Assembly: GCF_009362815.1 (NCBI RefSeq)
Contig: NZ_WHNX01000006.1
Span: 104,521-168,520, forward strand
DNA: 64,000 nt
Direction: 5' to 3'
Origin: Alkalibaculum sporogenes
GTDB lineage: Bacteria; Bacillota; Clostridia; Eubacteriales; Alkalibacteraceae
Shown here: in pieces, positions 52,865 through 60,876 of the stretch
Layout of the letters: every line of letters starts with the position of its first letter
How positions within the stretch are numbered: the first letter of the stretch is position 1
The notes under the pieces: model-generated
Seen by the model: the letters and a program-made list of their open reading frames with translations, nothing else
What the model was told of the DNA's origin: nothing
Database searches by the model: none
Made by a program: the position numbers and the translations under genes

Positions 52865-53665
52865 TAGGGGACATATCTGCATTTTTATCAGTTTAACCTT
52901 AAATAATATATAAAATTGAGATATTATTAAAAAAACAGTTGTAATTAAAATTATAGAAAATGAAAATAACAGACAAAAAATAAGACAAACTTAATTGTTA
53001 GCTTGTATAAATGAAAGAATGACATGTTAATAAAACCATTTATTAATGGTGTCAAAAGAAGGCTAGTTATATAAAAGGGTTGCTTAGGCAGCACTTATTT
53101 TTTCTAGCAATTGAAATAATAAATTTTGATATTTAGGTTCAGAATGAATAAGAGCAAAACCTTTACCTGAAAGTTTGGCGACTTGTGAGAGAGTCAGGTT
53201 CCCAATTTCCTTGCATATGTCTTTGTAAGAATAATCACAAAGGCATTTCATTAAAAATATGGATATAGCTTTAAACTAGTAACACTATGATTGTATTTGA
53301 TTTTTATAAACTCAGGAGTACTAATATCAAATACTTCTGCAATGGTTTCAATGACTTTCCTTGGAGTTACATCTCTATAATAAATATATCGTTCACTAAA
53401 CTGAGATAGAATGAAGTTAGTATTTAACATACCATGATCATCATGATAAATGCCTAAGTAGATTCCATAAGAAGAAAAACGATAAGTATGTACACAATCA
53501 CTATAGGTAGTTTTTTTGGATTGTTATGAATGTAAGCTGATACGATTAAGTTGTACTCATCCACGTCAATGACTTTACTAAGAAATCGACCTTGAAAAAC
53601 TGGACCATGTCGTTTATATTTGCGATTGTAATACTGAGCATAGCAAAGATTTAAACATGCATAGA
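52865..53665 (-). mobile_element. Broken REP-associated transposase element, copy 2
   Basis: The lower end ATAGGGGACATATC at ~52865 resembles the element end. 53095-53660 aligns with the transposase of 63.2 kb but carries an internal deletion of about 150 bases (the junction is at CGTTCACTAAACTGAG, ~53400), a lost base in GCTTTAAACTAGTAAC, and loss of everything upstream of the Y1 middle. It is abruptly joined to another element end at 53668. Clearly a pseudogene. Confidence 0.85.
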
Positions 53666-53667
53666 AA

Positions 53668-53790
53668 CGACTAGGGGACAGTTATCAACCTTTAGCGATA
53701 CAGAGACAAAATATTACAATTTAATGCTTGATAATGTGGAAACAATGAAAAATTTCTCTTGTTTGACAATACAACTATTGATGAGATAAT
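53668..53790 (-). mobile_element. Solo lower end of a transposase element
   Basis: ACGACTAGGGGACAGTTATC and the next ~60 bases (TTTAGCGATACAGAGACAAA, TTAATGCTTGATAATG) match the element ends at 49.37 and 63.01 kb, then similarity fades. It touches the truncated copy 2, forming a chimeric junction. Confidence 0.7.
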
Positions 53791-53963
53791 ACACCATAAG
53801 AAGATTTACGTAGATTAATAATGGGAGTATAATTTTAGAATAAAAATGAGAAAAGCAAGGTTAGGGATATGAAGTAATAGATTGATAAGTTAATATGGTG
53901 TTTGTATAATGTATATAAGTATTTTTATACGCAACAAATAATTTATCGATATGGAGGATTAAT

Positions 53964-54329
53964 ATGCAAATAAGTGTTATTAAAGAGAAAAATATTAAAA
54001 TTGCAATTGTATCTAGTGGAGATATACTAATAACAGATGTGCAATCAGCATTGGATTTTTTTGCAACAGTAGATTATGAAACAGGATGTAGTCGTATGAT
54101 TATAAATAAATCATCAATATGTGAAGAGTTTTTTGATCTAAGCACTAAGATAGCAGGAGATATACTGCAAAAATTTATAAATTATCGAAAGAAAATAGCT
54201 ATCATAGGAGATTTCTCTATATATACAAGCAAGAGTTTGAAAGATTTTATTTACGAATGTAATAAAGGAAAAGATATATTTTTTTTGGCAAGTGAAAAAC
54301 AAGCTATCGAAAAATTAAGTATTGATTAG
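53964..54329 (+). CDS. DUF4180 protein
   Basis: 121 residues: MQISVIKEKNIKIAIVSSGDILITDVQSALDFFATV, then GCSRMIINKSSICEEFFDLSTKIAGDILQKFINYRKKIAIIGDFSIYTSKSLKDFIYE. This is the DUF4180 pattern, an alpha/beta fold reminiscent of STAS-like domains; function unknown. Full length. ATG follows ATGGAGGATTAAT. It stands alone among mobile debris. Confidence 0.9.
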   Translation: MQISVIKEKNIKIAIVSSGDILITDVQSALDFFATVDYETGCSRMIINKSSICEEFFDLSTKIAGDILQKFINYRKKIAIIGDFSIYTSKSLKDFIYECNKGKDIFFLASEKQAIEKLSID

Positions 54330-54697
54330 TTCCAGTTCTTATGAGAATGAAGAGTATTTATAATCAAATTGTTAGCAGATCTGAAAACATCTTTTTTTCA
54401 GATGGTTTATGATGAAAGATTACAATATATATGTACTACTAATCAAAGTACATATAATCATGCGTGGACATGTTATAGGGGTGAAAGAGAGGAATTATTA
54501 TAGATTTTACGAACTTTAGTATAAAGCAAAAGCAGATATCTGTAAAAATATGAAGGATAATAAATACAATGATATGTAATAAGTTGGAGCTTGCTAAAAA
54601 GTATTTATGGAATATTTGCAATTGAAATATTAGAATGTATATATTAAACAGAATATTATTAATAACACAAATTCCAATTTGAATAGGAGGAATTGTG

Positions 54698-55057
54698 ATG
54701 GAATTCAGTAAAGAAGAATTAGAAAGGGCGATATCGTTTCTATCTTCTACCATTACAAATTGTAGAAAAATGCAACTTAAGTTTTCGGAGGGGTCGTCTC
54801 AACATTCACTCTTAAAAAACAGAATTAAAGCACTCTATATTTCAAAGGTTCTTCTGTCAGAGAATAAAACAACAAATTATACAAGCAAAGATTTGAGAGA
54901 AGCACTACCTCCAATAGTTTCAATCATAAATAAAACTACAAAAGCTCAAAGTAAATATGAAAAAGGAAGTTCACAATTCAATCGCTTTCAACATATAATT
55001 CAAGCTATGCTTATTTCAAAAACATTCATCGAGAGCCAAATAAGTGTCGATTCATAG
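54698..55057 (+). CDS. Two-repeat helical protein of unknown function
   Basis: 119 residues built from two similar ~55-residue halves: FSKEELERAISFLSSTITNC...KFSEGSSQHSLLKNRIKALYISKVLLS and YTSKDLREALPPIVSIINKTTKAQSKYEKGSSQFNRFQHIIQAMLISKTFIE. Shared: x-S-K-[ED]-L-x-x-A-[IL], K-[FY]-[SE]-[EK]-G-S-S-Q, and A-[LM]-[YL]-I-S-K. Each half is probably a helix pair. AGGAGG precedes the GTG (54695) and ATG (54698). No function recognised. Confidence 0.7.
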   Translation: MEFSKEELERAISFLSSTITNCRKMQLKFSEGSSQHSLLKNRIKALYISKVLLSENKTTNYTSKDLREALPPIVSIINKTTKAQSKYEKGSSQFNRFQHIIQAMLISKTFIESQISVDS

Positions 55058-55062
55058 TTATG

Positions 55063-55245
55063 ATTTGCCCAATTTGCTTTTAACTCAAGTCTACCGAGAA
55101 TATTGGCTATCACTCCTAGGATAATCATAATTGTACCAAGAACGGAAAACATTCTCTCCATTTGTTCATCAAAGAAGTGGTACTGTCCTAACCCGGACTT
55201 AATCACTCCAAAGTTATAAAAGTAAACGAAAAAGAATAAAAACAT
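55063..55245 (-). pseudogene. N-terminal remnant of an isoprenylcysteine-methyltransferase-like membrane protein
   Basis: On the minus strand MERMFSVLGTIMIILGVIANILGRLELKANWANH looks like the start of an ICMT-type membrane methyltransferase, where the ...NWA motif is normally followed by ~100 residues with the cofactor site. Here the frame runs instead into the opposite-strand two-repeat gene and stops. Truncation by that gene's arrival is likely. Confidence 0.45.
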
Positions 55246-55358
55246 GGTACCAGTAGCTACAATTGACTTAGCATTATCCTAAAAAGTGTAAACAAGAGGT
55301 ACTGTTGTAAAGGTTACTGTAGTATGATATGAATATCAAAATAAAAGGAGGTTTAAAA

Positions 55359-55781
55359 ATGGATTTTGTAAAAGAATTTAACTGTATTATGGAAGAACAA
55401 AAAGAAATTGCATTGGCTACTTGCAAAGGAGGAAATCCTAACGTAAGGATTGTTAATTTCTGTTATAACAGCACTTCTAAGGGGGTTATTTATTTTTCTA
55501 CGTTTGGCGATAATCAAAAAGTAGAAGAGTTTGAAAAAAATCCGGTCGTTGCGTTTACAACTGTTCCACACGATGGTAATGCTCATGTTCGAGTAAACAA
55601 AGGAACTGTTCAAAAAAGTAACTATACCGTTTATGACATGAAGGATGAGTTTATTAAGAAAATACCTGACTATGCCATGACAATAGAGCAAGTATGAGAA
55701 TATCTTGTTTTATTTGAGGTGCATTTTAAAGAAGCTGATGTAACCATCGACTTAGAGAACAGCAGTAGTATTACCCTGTAA
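55359..55781 (+). pseudogene. Pyridoxamine 5'-phosphate oxidase-like protein with internal stop
   Basis: MDFVKEFNCIMEEQKEIALATCKGGNPNVRIVNFCY, then GVIYFSTFGDNQKVEEFEKNPVVAFTTVP and HVRVNKGTVQKS match the FMN-binding split-barrel (PPOX-like) family. Residue 113 is a TGA (55695-55697). The same frame continues EYLVLFEVHFKEADVTIDLE and ends at TAA 55779-55781, the expected C-terminus. One base change (for example GGA to TGA) explains it. Either a recent pseudogene or a 112-residue short form. ATG follows AAAAGGAGGTTTAAAA. Confidence 0.8.
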
Positions 55782-56080
55782 TAGTTATAATCTTTTCAAA
55801 AACCACTCACGCGCTTAGTTGGTACATCATTGCGTTAAACAAGAATTTATATTTACTAATAAATCCTTAATTATTTATTGAGAGGTTAGGGTGGACTTAA
55901 AACCAACTTAAACGCAGCATATTTACTGGGTTTATTAAAAATGTGAAATAGTCTAAAAATTTCAAGTTTAGATGGCAAATATTTTGTGTATGTTTAAGCA
56001 ATATACAGTTATGTAGAAAATAATTCTGTGATAGCGTGCTTAGCAAAAACACCGCAACTTTACTTGATTATGATAGGTTT
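55782..56080. other. Intergenic space, no gene recognised
   Basis: About 300 AT-rich bases between the PPOX-like remnant and the TetR gene; no hairpin, promoter or gene fragment was identified. Confidence 0.4.
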
Positions 56081-56617
56081 TTATTGAGGATAAACCTTTT
56101 CCATTATAGCTGCCATTTCAGACGGTGATTCTAGGGCCCCTTTAGATAACCACTTTACTAATAGGTTGAAGAAGCCTCCTATAAAAAAGGAGAGATGATA
56201 ATGCTCTATTTTTGTTATGGAACCTTCATCTATCTCAGGCTTCACAGTATTTCTGACTATTGACAGTAGCAATTCAAATTCATTTAGCAAATAAAATAGT
56301 AGATTGTCTCTTTCTAGAAGTTTGAGAAAATCCAGATGGTTTTTCCAAAATGTAAAATATGCAACCGTCACGTTTGATTTGCTAATGTTATCCTGGCTCA
56401 ATATTAGACTAGCAAACTCTGATATTATTGACTGGCAGTACTCCTGAAGTATGGCCTCCTTTGATTTAAAGTGTCGATAAAAAGTTCTCCTATCTAGATC
56501 AGCACATTCTGATATTTCTGAAATGGTGATGTTTTGAAAGGCTTTTTCCCTCAGAATATTGTAGAAGGAATCTAAAAGCCAACTCCTGGACTGGGCAGCT
56601 AATTTATTTGTATGCAT
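56081..56617 (-). CDS. TetR family transcriptional regulator
   Basis: 178 residues. N-terminal TetR HTH: SWLLDSFYNILREKAFQNITISEISECADLDRRTFYRHFKSKEAIL. The C-terminal ~120 residues are a helical ligand domain of the kind with TetR_C (YSIR-like) helices. ATG at 56617 follows ATGGAGGTATTTAGTAT. Divergent from an alpha/beta hydrolase gene; an 18-bp perfect palindrome in the shared space is its likely operator. Confidence 0.92.
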   Translation of the reverse strand: MHTNKLAAQSRSWLLDSFYNILREKAFQNITISEISECADLDRRTFYRHFKSKEAILQEYCQSIISEFASLILSQDNISKSNVTVAYFTFWKNHLDFLKLLERDNLLFYLLNEFELLLSIVRNTVKPEIDEGSITKIEHYHLSFFIGGFFNLLVKWLSKGALESPSEMAAIMEKVYPQ

Positions 56618-56636
56618 ATACTAAATACCTCCATAT

Positions 56637-56735
56637 TGTCACAAAACCCAAGTTTTGTAGCACTTGCGGTGGTTTTATTGACATTAATTATATAAGGATT
56701 ATATAATAAAATCAAAAATGTCACAAGTGTGACAT
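56637..56735. promoter_or_regulatory. Divergent control region with TetR operator
   Basis: ATGTCACAAGTGTGACAT (56718-56735) is a perfect 18-bp palindrome directly after TTGACA (56678-56683)/TATAAT (56702-56707), spacer 18. A further TTGTCACAAAA half-site lies near 56638, and ACAAAAC/GTTTTGT at 56641-56658 forms a hairpin. Confidence 0.8.
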
Positions 56736-56769
56736 GGCTTATCTGTTGAATAGTCAGGAGGGGAATACT

Positions 56770-57639
56770 ATGGTGAACTTTGAAAAAGATTTGAAAGAGT
56801 ATGAAAAGTTATTTCCAAATCAGATGAAGATTATAGACGGAGTGAAATTTGAATACAGATTTGCAGGTAATGGTGAAAAAACAATTGTATTGCTTGTGGG
56901 AGGACTAGGCATGTCGGATGCCTTGTACAATCATGCAAGAGAATTTGCCAAGGACTTTAGAGTACTGTTGTTTGATTATCCCCTTAACTTCAAAAATAAT
57001 GAAGTGCTTGCCGATGGTATAGCATCACTTATTAGAGAACTTGATTTGGGTAAGGTGGCATTGATCGGACAGTCCTATGGTGGCTTCATTGCTCAGGTCA
57101 TAGCTAGCCGCCATAAGGAAATTGTGGGGGAGATGGTTTTATCCAATACAGGCTGCATGACTGAGGAAATTGATGAGAATGATATGAAGTCAATCTATGC
57201 AATGCTAAATAAAATTAAAAAGGTAAAATGGATAACTAGAATTATTCCTGTAGCATTGTTAAGAAAAAAATTTATTAAGCGATCCATGCAGTACTTAAAG
57301 GAGTGTACCAATGAAGAACGCCAATATATGCATGATCTGTTTAAACTTATGTTTGGAAGGCTTACAAACAAAGGAGAAAGGCATATGTGTGAGCTTATGT
57401 TAGACTTGATAAATATTAGAAATAGCAGTAAAGACTTTTCTTATCTTGATGGGAAGGTGTTACTCATATTATCTAAAGACGATGAGACTTTTAGTGAAGC
57501 AATAAAACAGGGACTTGTCAATCTAATGCCAAATCCTAAGGTGTGCTATGATTTGAGCGGTGGGCATCTCACTATGTTTTTAAAGATAGACACATATATA
57601 TCTATGGTTAAGAGATTTATAAACGATCACAATAAATAG
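56770..57639 (+). CDS. Alpha/beta hydrolase
   Basis: 289 residues. Oxyanion region LLVGGLG, nucleophile elbow GQSYGG (catalytic Ser), acid in VLLILSKDDETF and catalytic His in LSGGHLTMF. A helical cap lies between. Likely an esterase or amidase; substrate unknown. The operator palindrome covers the in-frame ATG at 56734, whereas AGGAGGGG precedes the ATG at 56770, so that start is preferred. Controlled by the divergent TetR protein (inference from the operator). Confidence 0.92.
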   Translation: MVNFEKDLKEYEKLFPNQMKIIDGVKFEYRFAGNGEKTIVLLVGGLGMSDALYNHAREFAKDFRVLLFDYPLNFKNNEVLADGIASLIRELDLGKVALIGQSYGGFIAQVIASRHKEIVGEMVLSNTGCMTEEIDENDMKSIYAMLNKIKKVKWITRIIPVALLRKKFIKRSMQYLKECTNEERQYMHDLFKLMFGRLTNKGERHMCELMLDLINIRNSSKDFSYLDGKVLLILSKDDETFSEAIKQGLVNLMPNPKVCYDLSGGHLTMFLKIDTYISMVKRFINDHNK

Positions 57640-57727
57640 ATAACGTATCATAATAATTCTTGTTTTATTTGTTAAAATTCATGTCATTATCCTTAGCTAG
57701 ATAAAGTCAGCGAGAGAATAATTGTGC

Positions 57728-57780
57728 TTAGAACGACCTAGGCGACAGTTATCAACCTTTAGCAATATAGATACAAAAAA
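57728..57780 (-). mobile_element. Solo transposase-element end
   Basis: CGACCTAGGCGACAGTTATC and TTTAGCAATATAGATACAAA match the lower ends of the transposase elements with a few changes; similarity stops after ~50 bases. Confidence 0.65.
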
Positions 57781-57810
57781 CATTAGACGGATTGTTAAAA
57801 TTATCTAGAC

Positions 57811-58042
57811 ATGAAATTCTCACCCATGCAGGAAGGAGCACATTACAAAAGTGATACTTTTGATTTAATGACCTGATGATGGCAATGAATATAAGCTCGA
57901 GTGTAATGAAAGATACTATGTTCCAAGTGAAATCGCATGGCTGCTTAAATCTTTGGATTTTAGAAGGATTGAAATATTCGGTGCAAAACTGGGTGCTTAT
58001 TCAAGGGATGATAAGCTTTCAACGGAGGATTATGAAGCTTGA
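57811..58042 (+). pseudogene. 3' remnant of a SAM methyltransferase
   Basis: MKFSPMQEGAHYKSDTFDLM, then a frame change and DDGNEYKLECNERYYVPSEI, AWLLKSLDFRRIEIFGAKLG and DDKLSTEDYEA stop. This is the C-terminal part of a type-11-like methyltransferase (YYxPSEIxWLLKSLxF...IFG.KLG..S). The catalytic part is missing, cut off close to the mobile-element end. It lies 43 bases upstream of an intact methyltransferase. Confidence 0.65.
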
Positions 58043-58085
58043 AAAGAATAGAAGGTAGTTATTTCTTTAAAAGGGGTAAGATACT

Positions 58086-58847
58086 ATGTTAAATGTTGAA
58101 GAAAAGCTTGCAAAGTCATTGACTGCAGAATCCATAGAACTGATACCGTACCTTCCATATTTATTGCAGGATTTATGGGAACTGGGCTCATCACCAAAGG
58201 ATATCATTAACATGATACAAAAGAATATGCAGGTATCAGAGAAAATCAAGGTGCTAGATTTGGCTTGCGGGAAAGGGGCTGTTAGTGTCCAAGTTGCCAA
58301 GGTCTTAGGTTGTAAGGTAAAGGGCGTGGACATTATTCCTGAGTTTGTTGATTTTGCTGATAAAAAAGCTCAAGAATATAGTGTTGATAGTTTATGCGAT
58401 TTTAAAATTGGAGACATAAACGAAACAGTAACGGTTGAAAAGGGTTATGATATTGTTATACTCGGTGCTGTAGGAGATGTACTAGGAACTATCGAGGAAA
58501 CAATTCAAAAATTAAAAGGTACAGTTAAAAACGGTGGGTACATATTCATTGATGATGCTTATGGAAATGACGATTTTGACGGGAGATATCCAACAAAAGA
58601 AAAATGGCTTATGTTCTTTCAAAATGCAGGAGTCAAGTTACTTGATGAAAGGTTTAACGAAGAAGATGCATTGGAAAGATTAAATGATGAACAGCAGTCA
58701 TTTATTGTAAGAAGAGCTAATGAACTAAAAGAAAAATATCTTGAAAAAACACAATTGTTTGAAAGTTATATAAGAAGCCAACAGGTTGAATGTGATGAAC
58801 TGGAAAACGAAATAATTGGGGTTACGATGCTTTTGCAGGTTATTTAG
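58086..58847 (+). CDS. Class I SAM-dependent methyltransferase
   Basis: 253 residues. A helical N-terminal part (~1-45, duplicated at 50745) precedes the Rossmann domain: motif I VLDLACGKGAVSVQVA, motif II VKGVDIIPEFVDFADKKA, DIVILGAVGDVLG (motif IV), and GGYIFIDDAYGND. The C-terminal ~70 residues are helical. Acceptor unknown. ATG follows AAAAGGGGTAAGATACT. Confidence 0.9.
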   Translation: MLNVEEKLAKSLTAESIELIPYLPYLLQDLWELGSSPKDIINMIQKNMQVSEKIKVLDLACGKGAVSVQVAKVLGCKVKGVDIIPEFVDFADKKAQEYSVDSLCDFKIGDINETVTVEKGYDIVILGAVGDVLGTIEETIQKLKGTVKNGGYIFIDDAYGNDDFDGRYPTKEKWLMFFQNAGVKLLDERFNEEDALERLNDEQQSFIVRRANELKEKYLEKTQLFESYIRSQQVECDELENEIIGVTMLLQVI

Positions 58848-58929
58848 CTCACTAGGTTTAGGAAAGAGAAAAAGAAAGAGACTATTATTTTTTATGAAAC
58901 TATAGTACAATAAGAATGAACTGGAAAAT

Positions 58930-59077
58930 TGTAGCTAGGGTTCCGCTATTTAGTTAGGGCAGTGACCGAGGGCTACATCTTTTGCAATATGTAAAAGGCA
59001 CCTATTGACATAAAAGGTCCGAGGGGAAAGGTTCAGCGTGTTTGTTATACGTTGAAACCTTTCTTTGGATCTTTTTA
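58930..59077 (+). promoter_or_regulatory. Probable ykkC-family riboswitch with terminator, upstream of the NUDIX gene
   Basis: The conserved ykkC pieces occur in order: CTAGGGTTCCGC (58934-58945), GTGACCGAGGGC near 58972-58983 (for the usual TGGTCCGAGAG), a CTTTT/AAAAG stem, and GACATAAAAGGTCCGAGGGG near 59007-59026 (for GGGA-TAAAAG-CCCGGGAG). GTAGC and GCTAC can close the first stem. A terminator follows at 59026-59077: GAAAGGTTCAGCGT pairs with ACGTTGAAACCTTTC, then CTTTTT. The ykkC family includes guanidine, ppGpp, PRPP and (d)ADP/(d)CDP sensors; the last group is known to precede NUDIX genes, as here. Confidence 0.72.
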
Positions 59078-59100
59078 TAATTTCGGGAGGTTATATTATT

Positions 59101-59541
59101 ATGGAAAGCATTAATAATTTAAAAGCTGGTATAGCGGTTGTTATATTTAACAATCAAAACCAAGTTTTACTACAAAAAAGGTCTGACGTAGGCCTTTGGG
59201 GGATTCCATCAGGGCATGTTGAAATAGGCGAAACAGTTTCGCAGGCAGTTATTAGGGAAGTAAAAGAAGAAACCAATTTGGATATAAGAATAAAAAAATT
59301 AATCGGTGTGTACTCCGACCCAAATTCACAGGTATTCGAATATCCAAATGGTAAAGTAACGCACTTTATAACAACTTGTTTTCTTGCTGAGATTACAGGC
59401 GGCGAGCTTAAATGTAATTCAAGCGAGTCATTAGATATCAAATTTTTTGAACATACTAATTTACCGCAAGATTTATTGAAAATGAATCCTCGATGGTTAA
59501 AAGATGCTTTATCAAATAGAAAATCAGCGTTTATTCGATGA
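59101..59541 (+). CDS. NUDIX hydrolase
   Basis: 146 residues. The NUDIX box is complete in its catalytic residues: GHVEIGETVSQAVIREVKEE followed by TNL (Gly-x5-Glu-x7-Arg-Glu-x2-Glu-Glu), with Asn where the last Gly usually stands. QKRSDVGLWGIPSG before it is typical of MutT/ADP-ribose-type members that split nucleoside diphosphate derivatives. The start at 59101 is set by GGGAGG; the frame is open from 59065, which lies inside the terminator. Expression is probably controlled by the ykkC-type leader. Confidence 0.92.
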   Translation: MESINNLKAGIAVVIFNNQNQVLLQKRSDVGLWGIPSGHVEIGETVSQAVIREVKEETNLDIRIKKLIGVYSDPNSQVFEYPNGKVTHFITTCFLAEITGGELKCNSSESLDIKFFEHTNLPQDLLKMNPRWLKDALSNRKSAFIR

Positions 59542-59569
59542 ATATTTGTTATAGAAAATTATTCATGAC

Positions 59570-59755
59570 ATTTGTCAAGTGAAAGCAGCTTCATTTACGT
59601 ACCCTAATAACTACACAGTTAAAATAGCAAGATATTTAACTGCTCCGTTACTAAGGTACTGCGAAAACATATTTTTGTTTGTCTCGTTGTTTCGCGATAA
59701 CTAATATTCAGTAGGGGATGAAGAAAACTCTTACTGAATAAAGTTTCACTTTATA
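59570..59755 (+). repeat. Composite palindromic repeat copy
   Basis: Starts GTGAAAGCAGCTTCATTTACG (array-like), has TACTGCGAAAACATATTTTTG then TCTCGTTGTTTCGCGATAA (compare the array end at 926-960), and joins TAATATTCAGTAGGGGATGAAGAAAAC through TTACTGAATAAAGTTTCACTTTAT (compare 3.48 and 47.25 kb). It shows that the array type and the CAGTAGGGG type are modules of one family. Confidence 0.8.
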
Positions 59756-59789
59756 TTTCGAGTAGTTGGATATTGTGTAATTGTGGGTG

Positions 59790-60330
59790 AAAGAAAATGA
59801 TGATTTTACTTCAAAGCTTTGAAAATAAGCCTTACTATTTTCCAACTGTTGAGGCGGGCCAGATTTTTGAATGAAAACGCATTGAAAAGACAGTGTCTTT
59901 TTCTTGAACCAAAATCAATAAAGGATATTTAGCTCATATGAATGCTATCAGGTGGAAACAAATTTGATAAATATGGCTGTTGATGGAAACAGAAAAAGGC
60001 AATATATTATTTGGGCTTTGTATCAATTTATATTTTAACGATGGAAAATAGAAAGGTAACCGTTATATTAAGTATTATCAGATTTTTTACTGGTAGATTA
60101 GTCATGTCATTTGGGACAAGCCCTTCTGTAGAATCCTTTGAATATATAAGTCATCAAAAGAGAGGCGATCCCGAACGACAATTAGATGTTTCCTTATTTA
60201 GTAATGGCGATTGGAATCAGAGGGCTGATATTGTTGAAAGATTAAGTGAGTATTTTCAAAGAGCCATATGATTCGATTGGTATGCGAAGAAATACATATC
60301 ATAATGATGATTGGGAGAGGTTGACGGAAC
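59790..60330 (+). pseudogene. Degenerate coding remnant(s)
   Basis: No intact gene. One frame at ~60097-60271 reads MSFGTSPSVESFEYISHQKR, GDPERQLDVSLFSNGDWNQR and ends RLSEYFQRAI, which has protein-like composition. Upstream, broken pieces such as KPYYFPTVEAGQIFE occur in shifted frames. I do not recognise the family. Several frameshifts and stops mark it as decayed. Confidence 0.4.
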
Positions 60331-60559
60331 ACCATTTTTTGTATATAATAGTTATGATTTTAGAAAAAAAGGAGTAATTACTCATGTTTAGCTACAATTA
60401 CATTTAAAAATATAGGCAGTAAAAGAAGCAGTTTCCATTTTTATGTGAGCTTTTTTTGTCATGCCTATTTTGCGAATGTATTAATAGCAAACAAGTAATT
60501 TTTTATTTAGGGTATAATTTATAAAATTATACCTATGTTTGTTGTGTTAATACTCGCAC

Positions 60560-60612
60560 TATATATGCAGGTCAATGCTCACATTGAGAATTGACCTGCA
60601 TTTTTTATTGCC
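60560..60612 (+). terminator. Attenuator-like terminator upstream of the KTR gene
   Basis: TGCAGGTCAAT pairs with ATTGACCTGCA, followed by TTTTTTATT, about 50 bases before the GTG of the KTR gene. TATAAT lies at ~60514-60519. A short transcript ending here could control the downstream cassette. Confidence 0.75.
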
Positions 60613-60659
60613 TTTTTTATATTCCATTAAAAAAATCAATTGATAAGGAAGTGAAGTTA

Positions 60660-60830
60660 GTGAATGAAAAGTATTGGATAGTGTGTCCAGTTTGCAATGG
60701 AAAAACTCGTGTTCAAATATTTAAGAATACATTATTGAAAGATTTTCCTCTTTTTTGCCCCAAATGCAAAACGATACACATTATTGATGTGGAAGAACTG
60801 AAAATTGTAATCAAAAGTGCCAGTCGCTAA
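60660..60830 (+). CDS. Cysteine-rich KTR-domain protein
   Basis: 56 residues: VNEKYWIVCPVCNGKTRVQI, then FPLFCPKCKTIHIIDVEELKI. Two CPxC knuckles and the K-T-R motif define the small Cys_rich_KTR family, a zinc-ribbon-like protein often found in conjugative transposons, for example downstream of tet(M) in Tn916-like elements. The GTG at 60660 follows AAGGAAGTGAAGTTA; the frame reaches back to 60591 through the attenuator, so that start is rejected. The last codons fall into a 28-nt repeat that recurs after the next gene. Confidence 0.88.
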   Translation: MNEKYWIVCPVCNGKTRVQIFKNTLLKDFPLFCPKCKTIHIIDVEELKIVIKSASR

Positions 60831-60840
60831 GTCGCAGAGC
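60813..60840 (+). repeat. 28-nt direct repeat, left copy
   Basis: AAAAGTGCCAGTCGCTAAGT plus CGCAGAGC, identical to 61857-61884. It covers the last codons and stop of the KTR gene. Confidence 0.97.
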
Positions 60841-60876
60841 TTATATTTTACCCTTTGCGGAGAGAGGACTTAGAAA

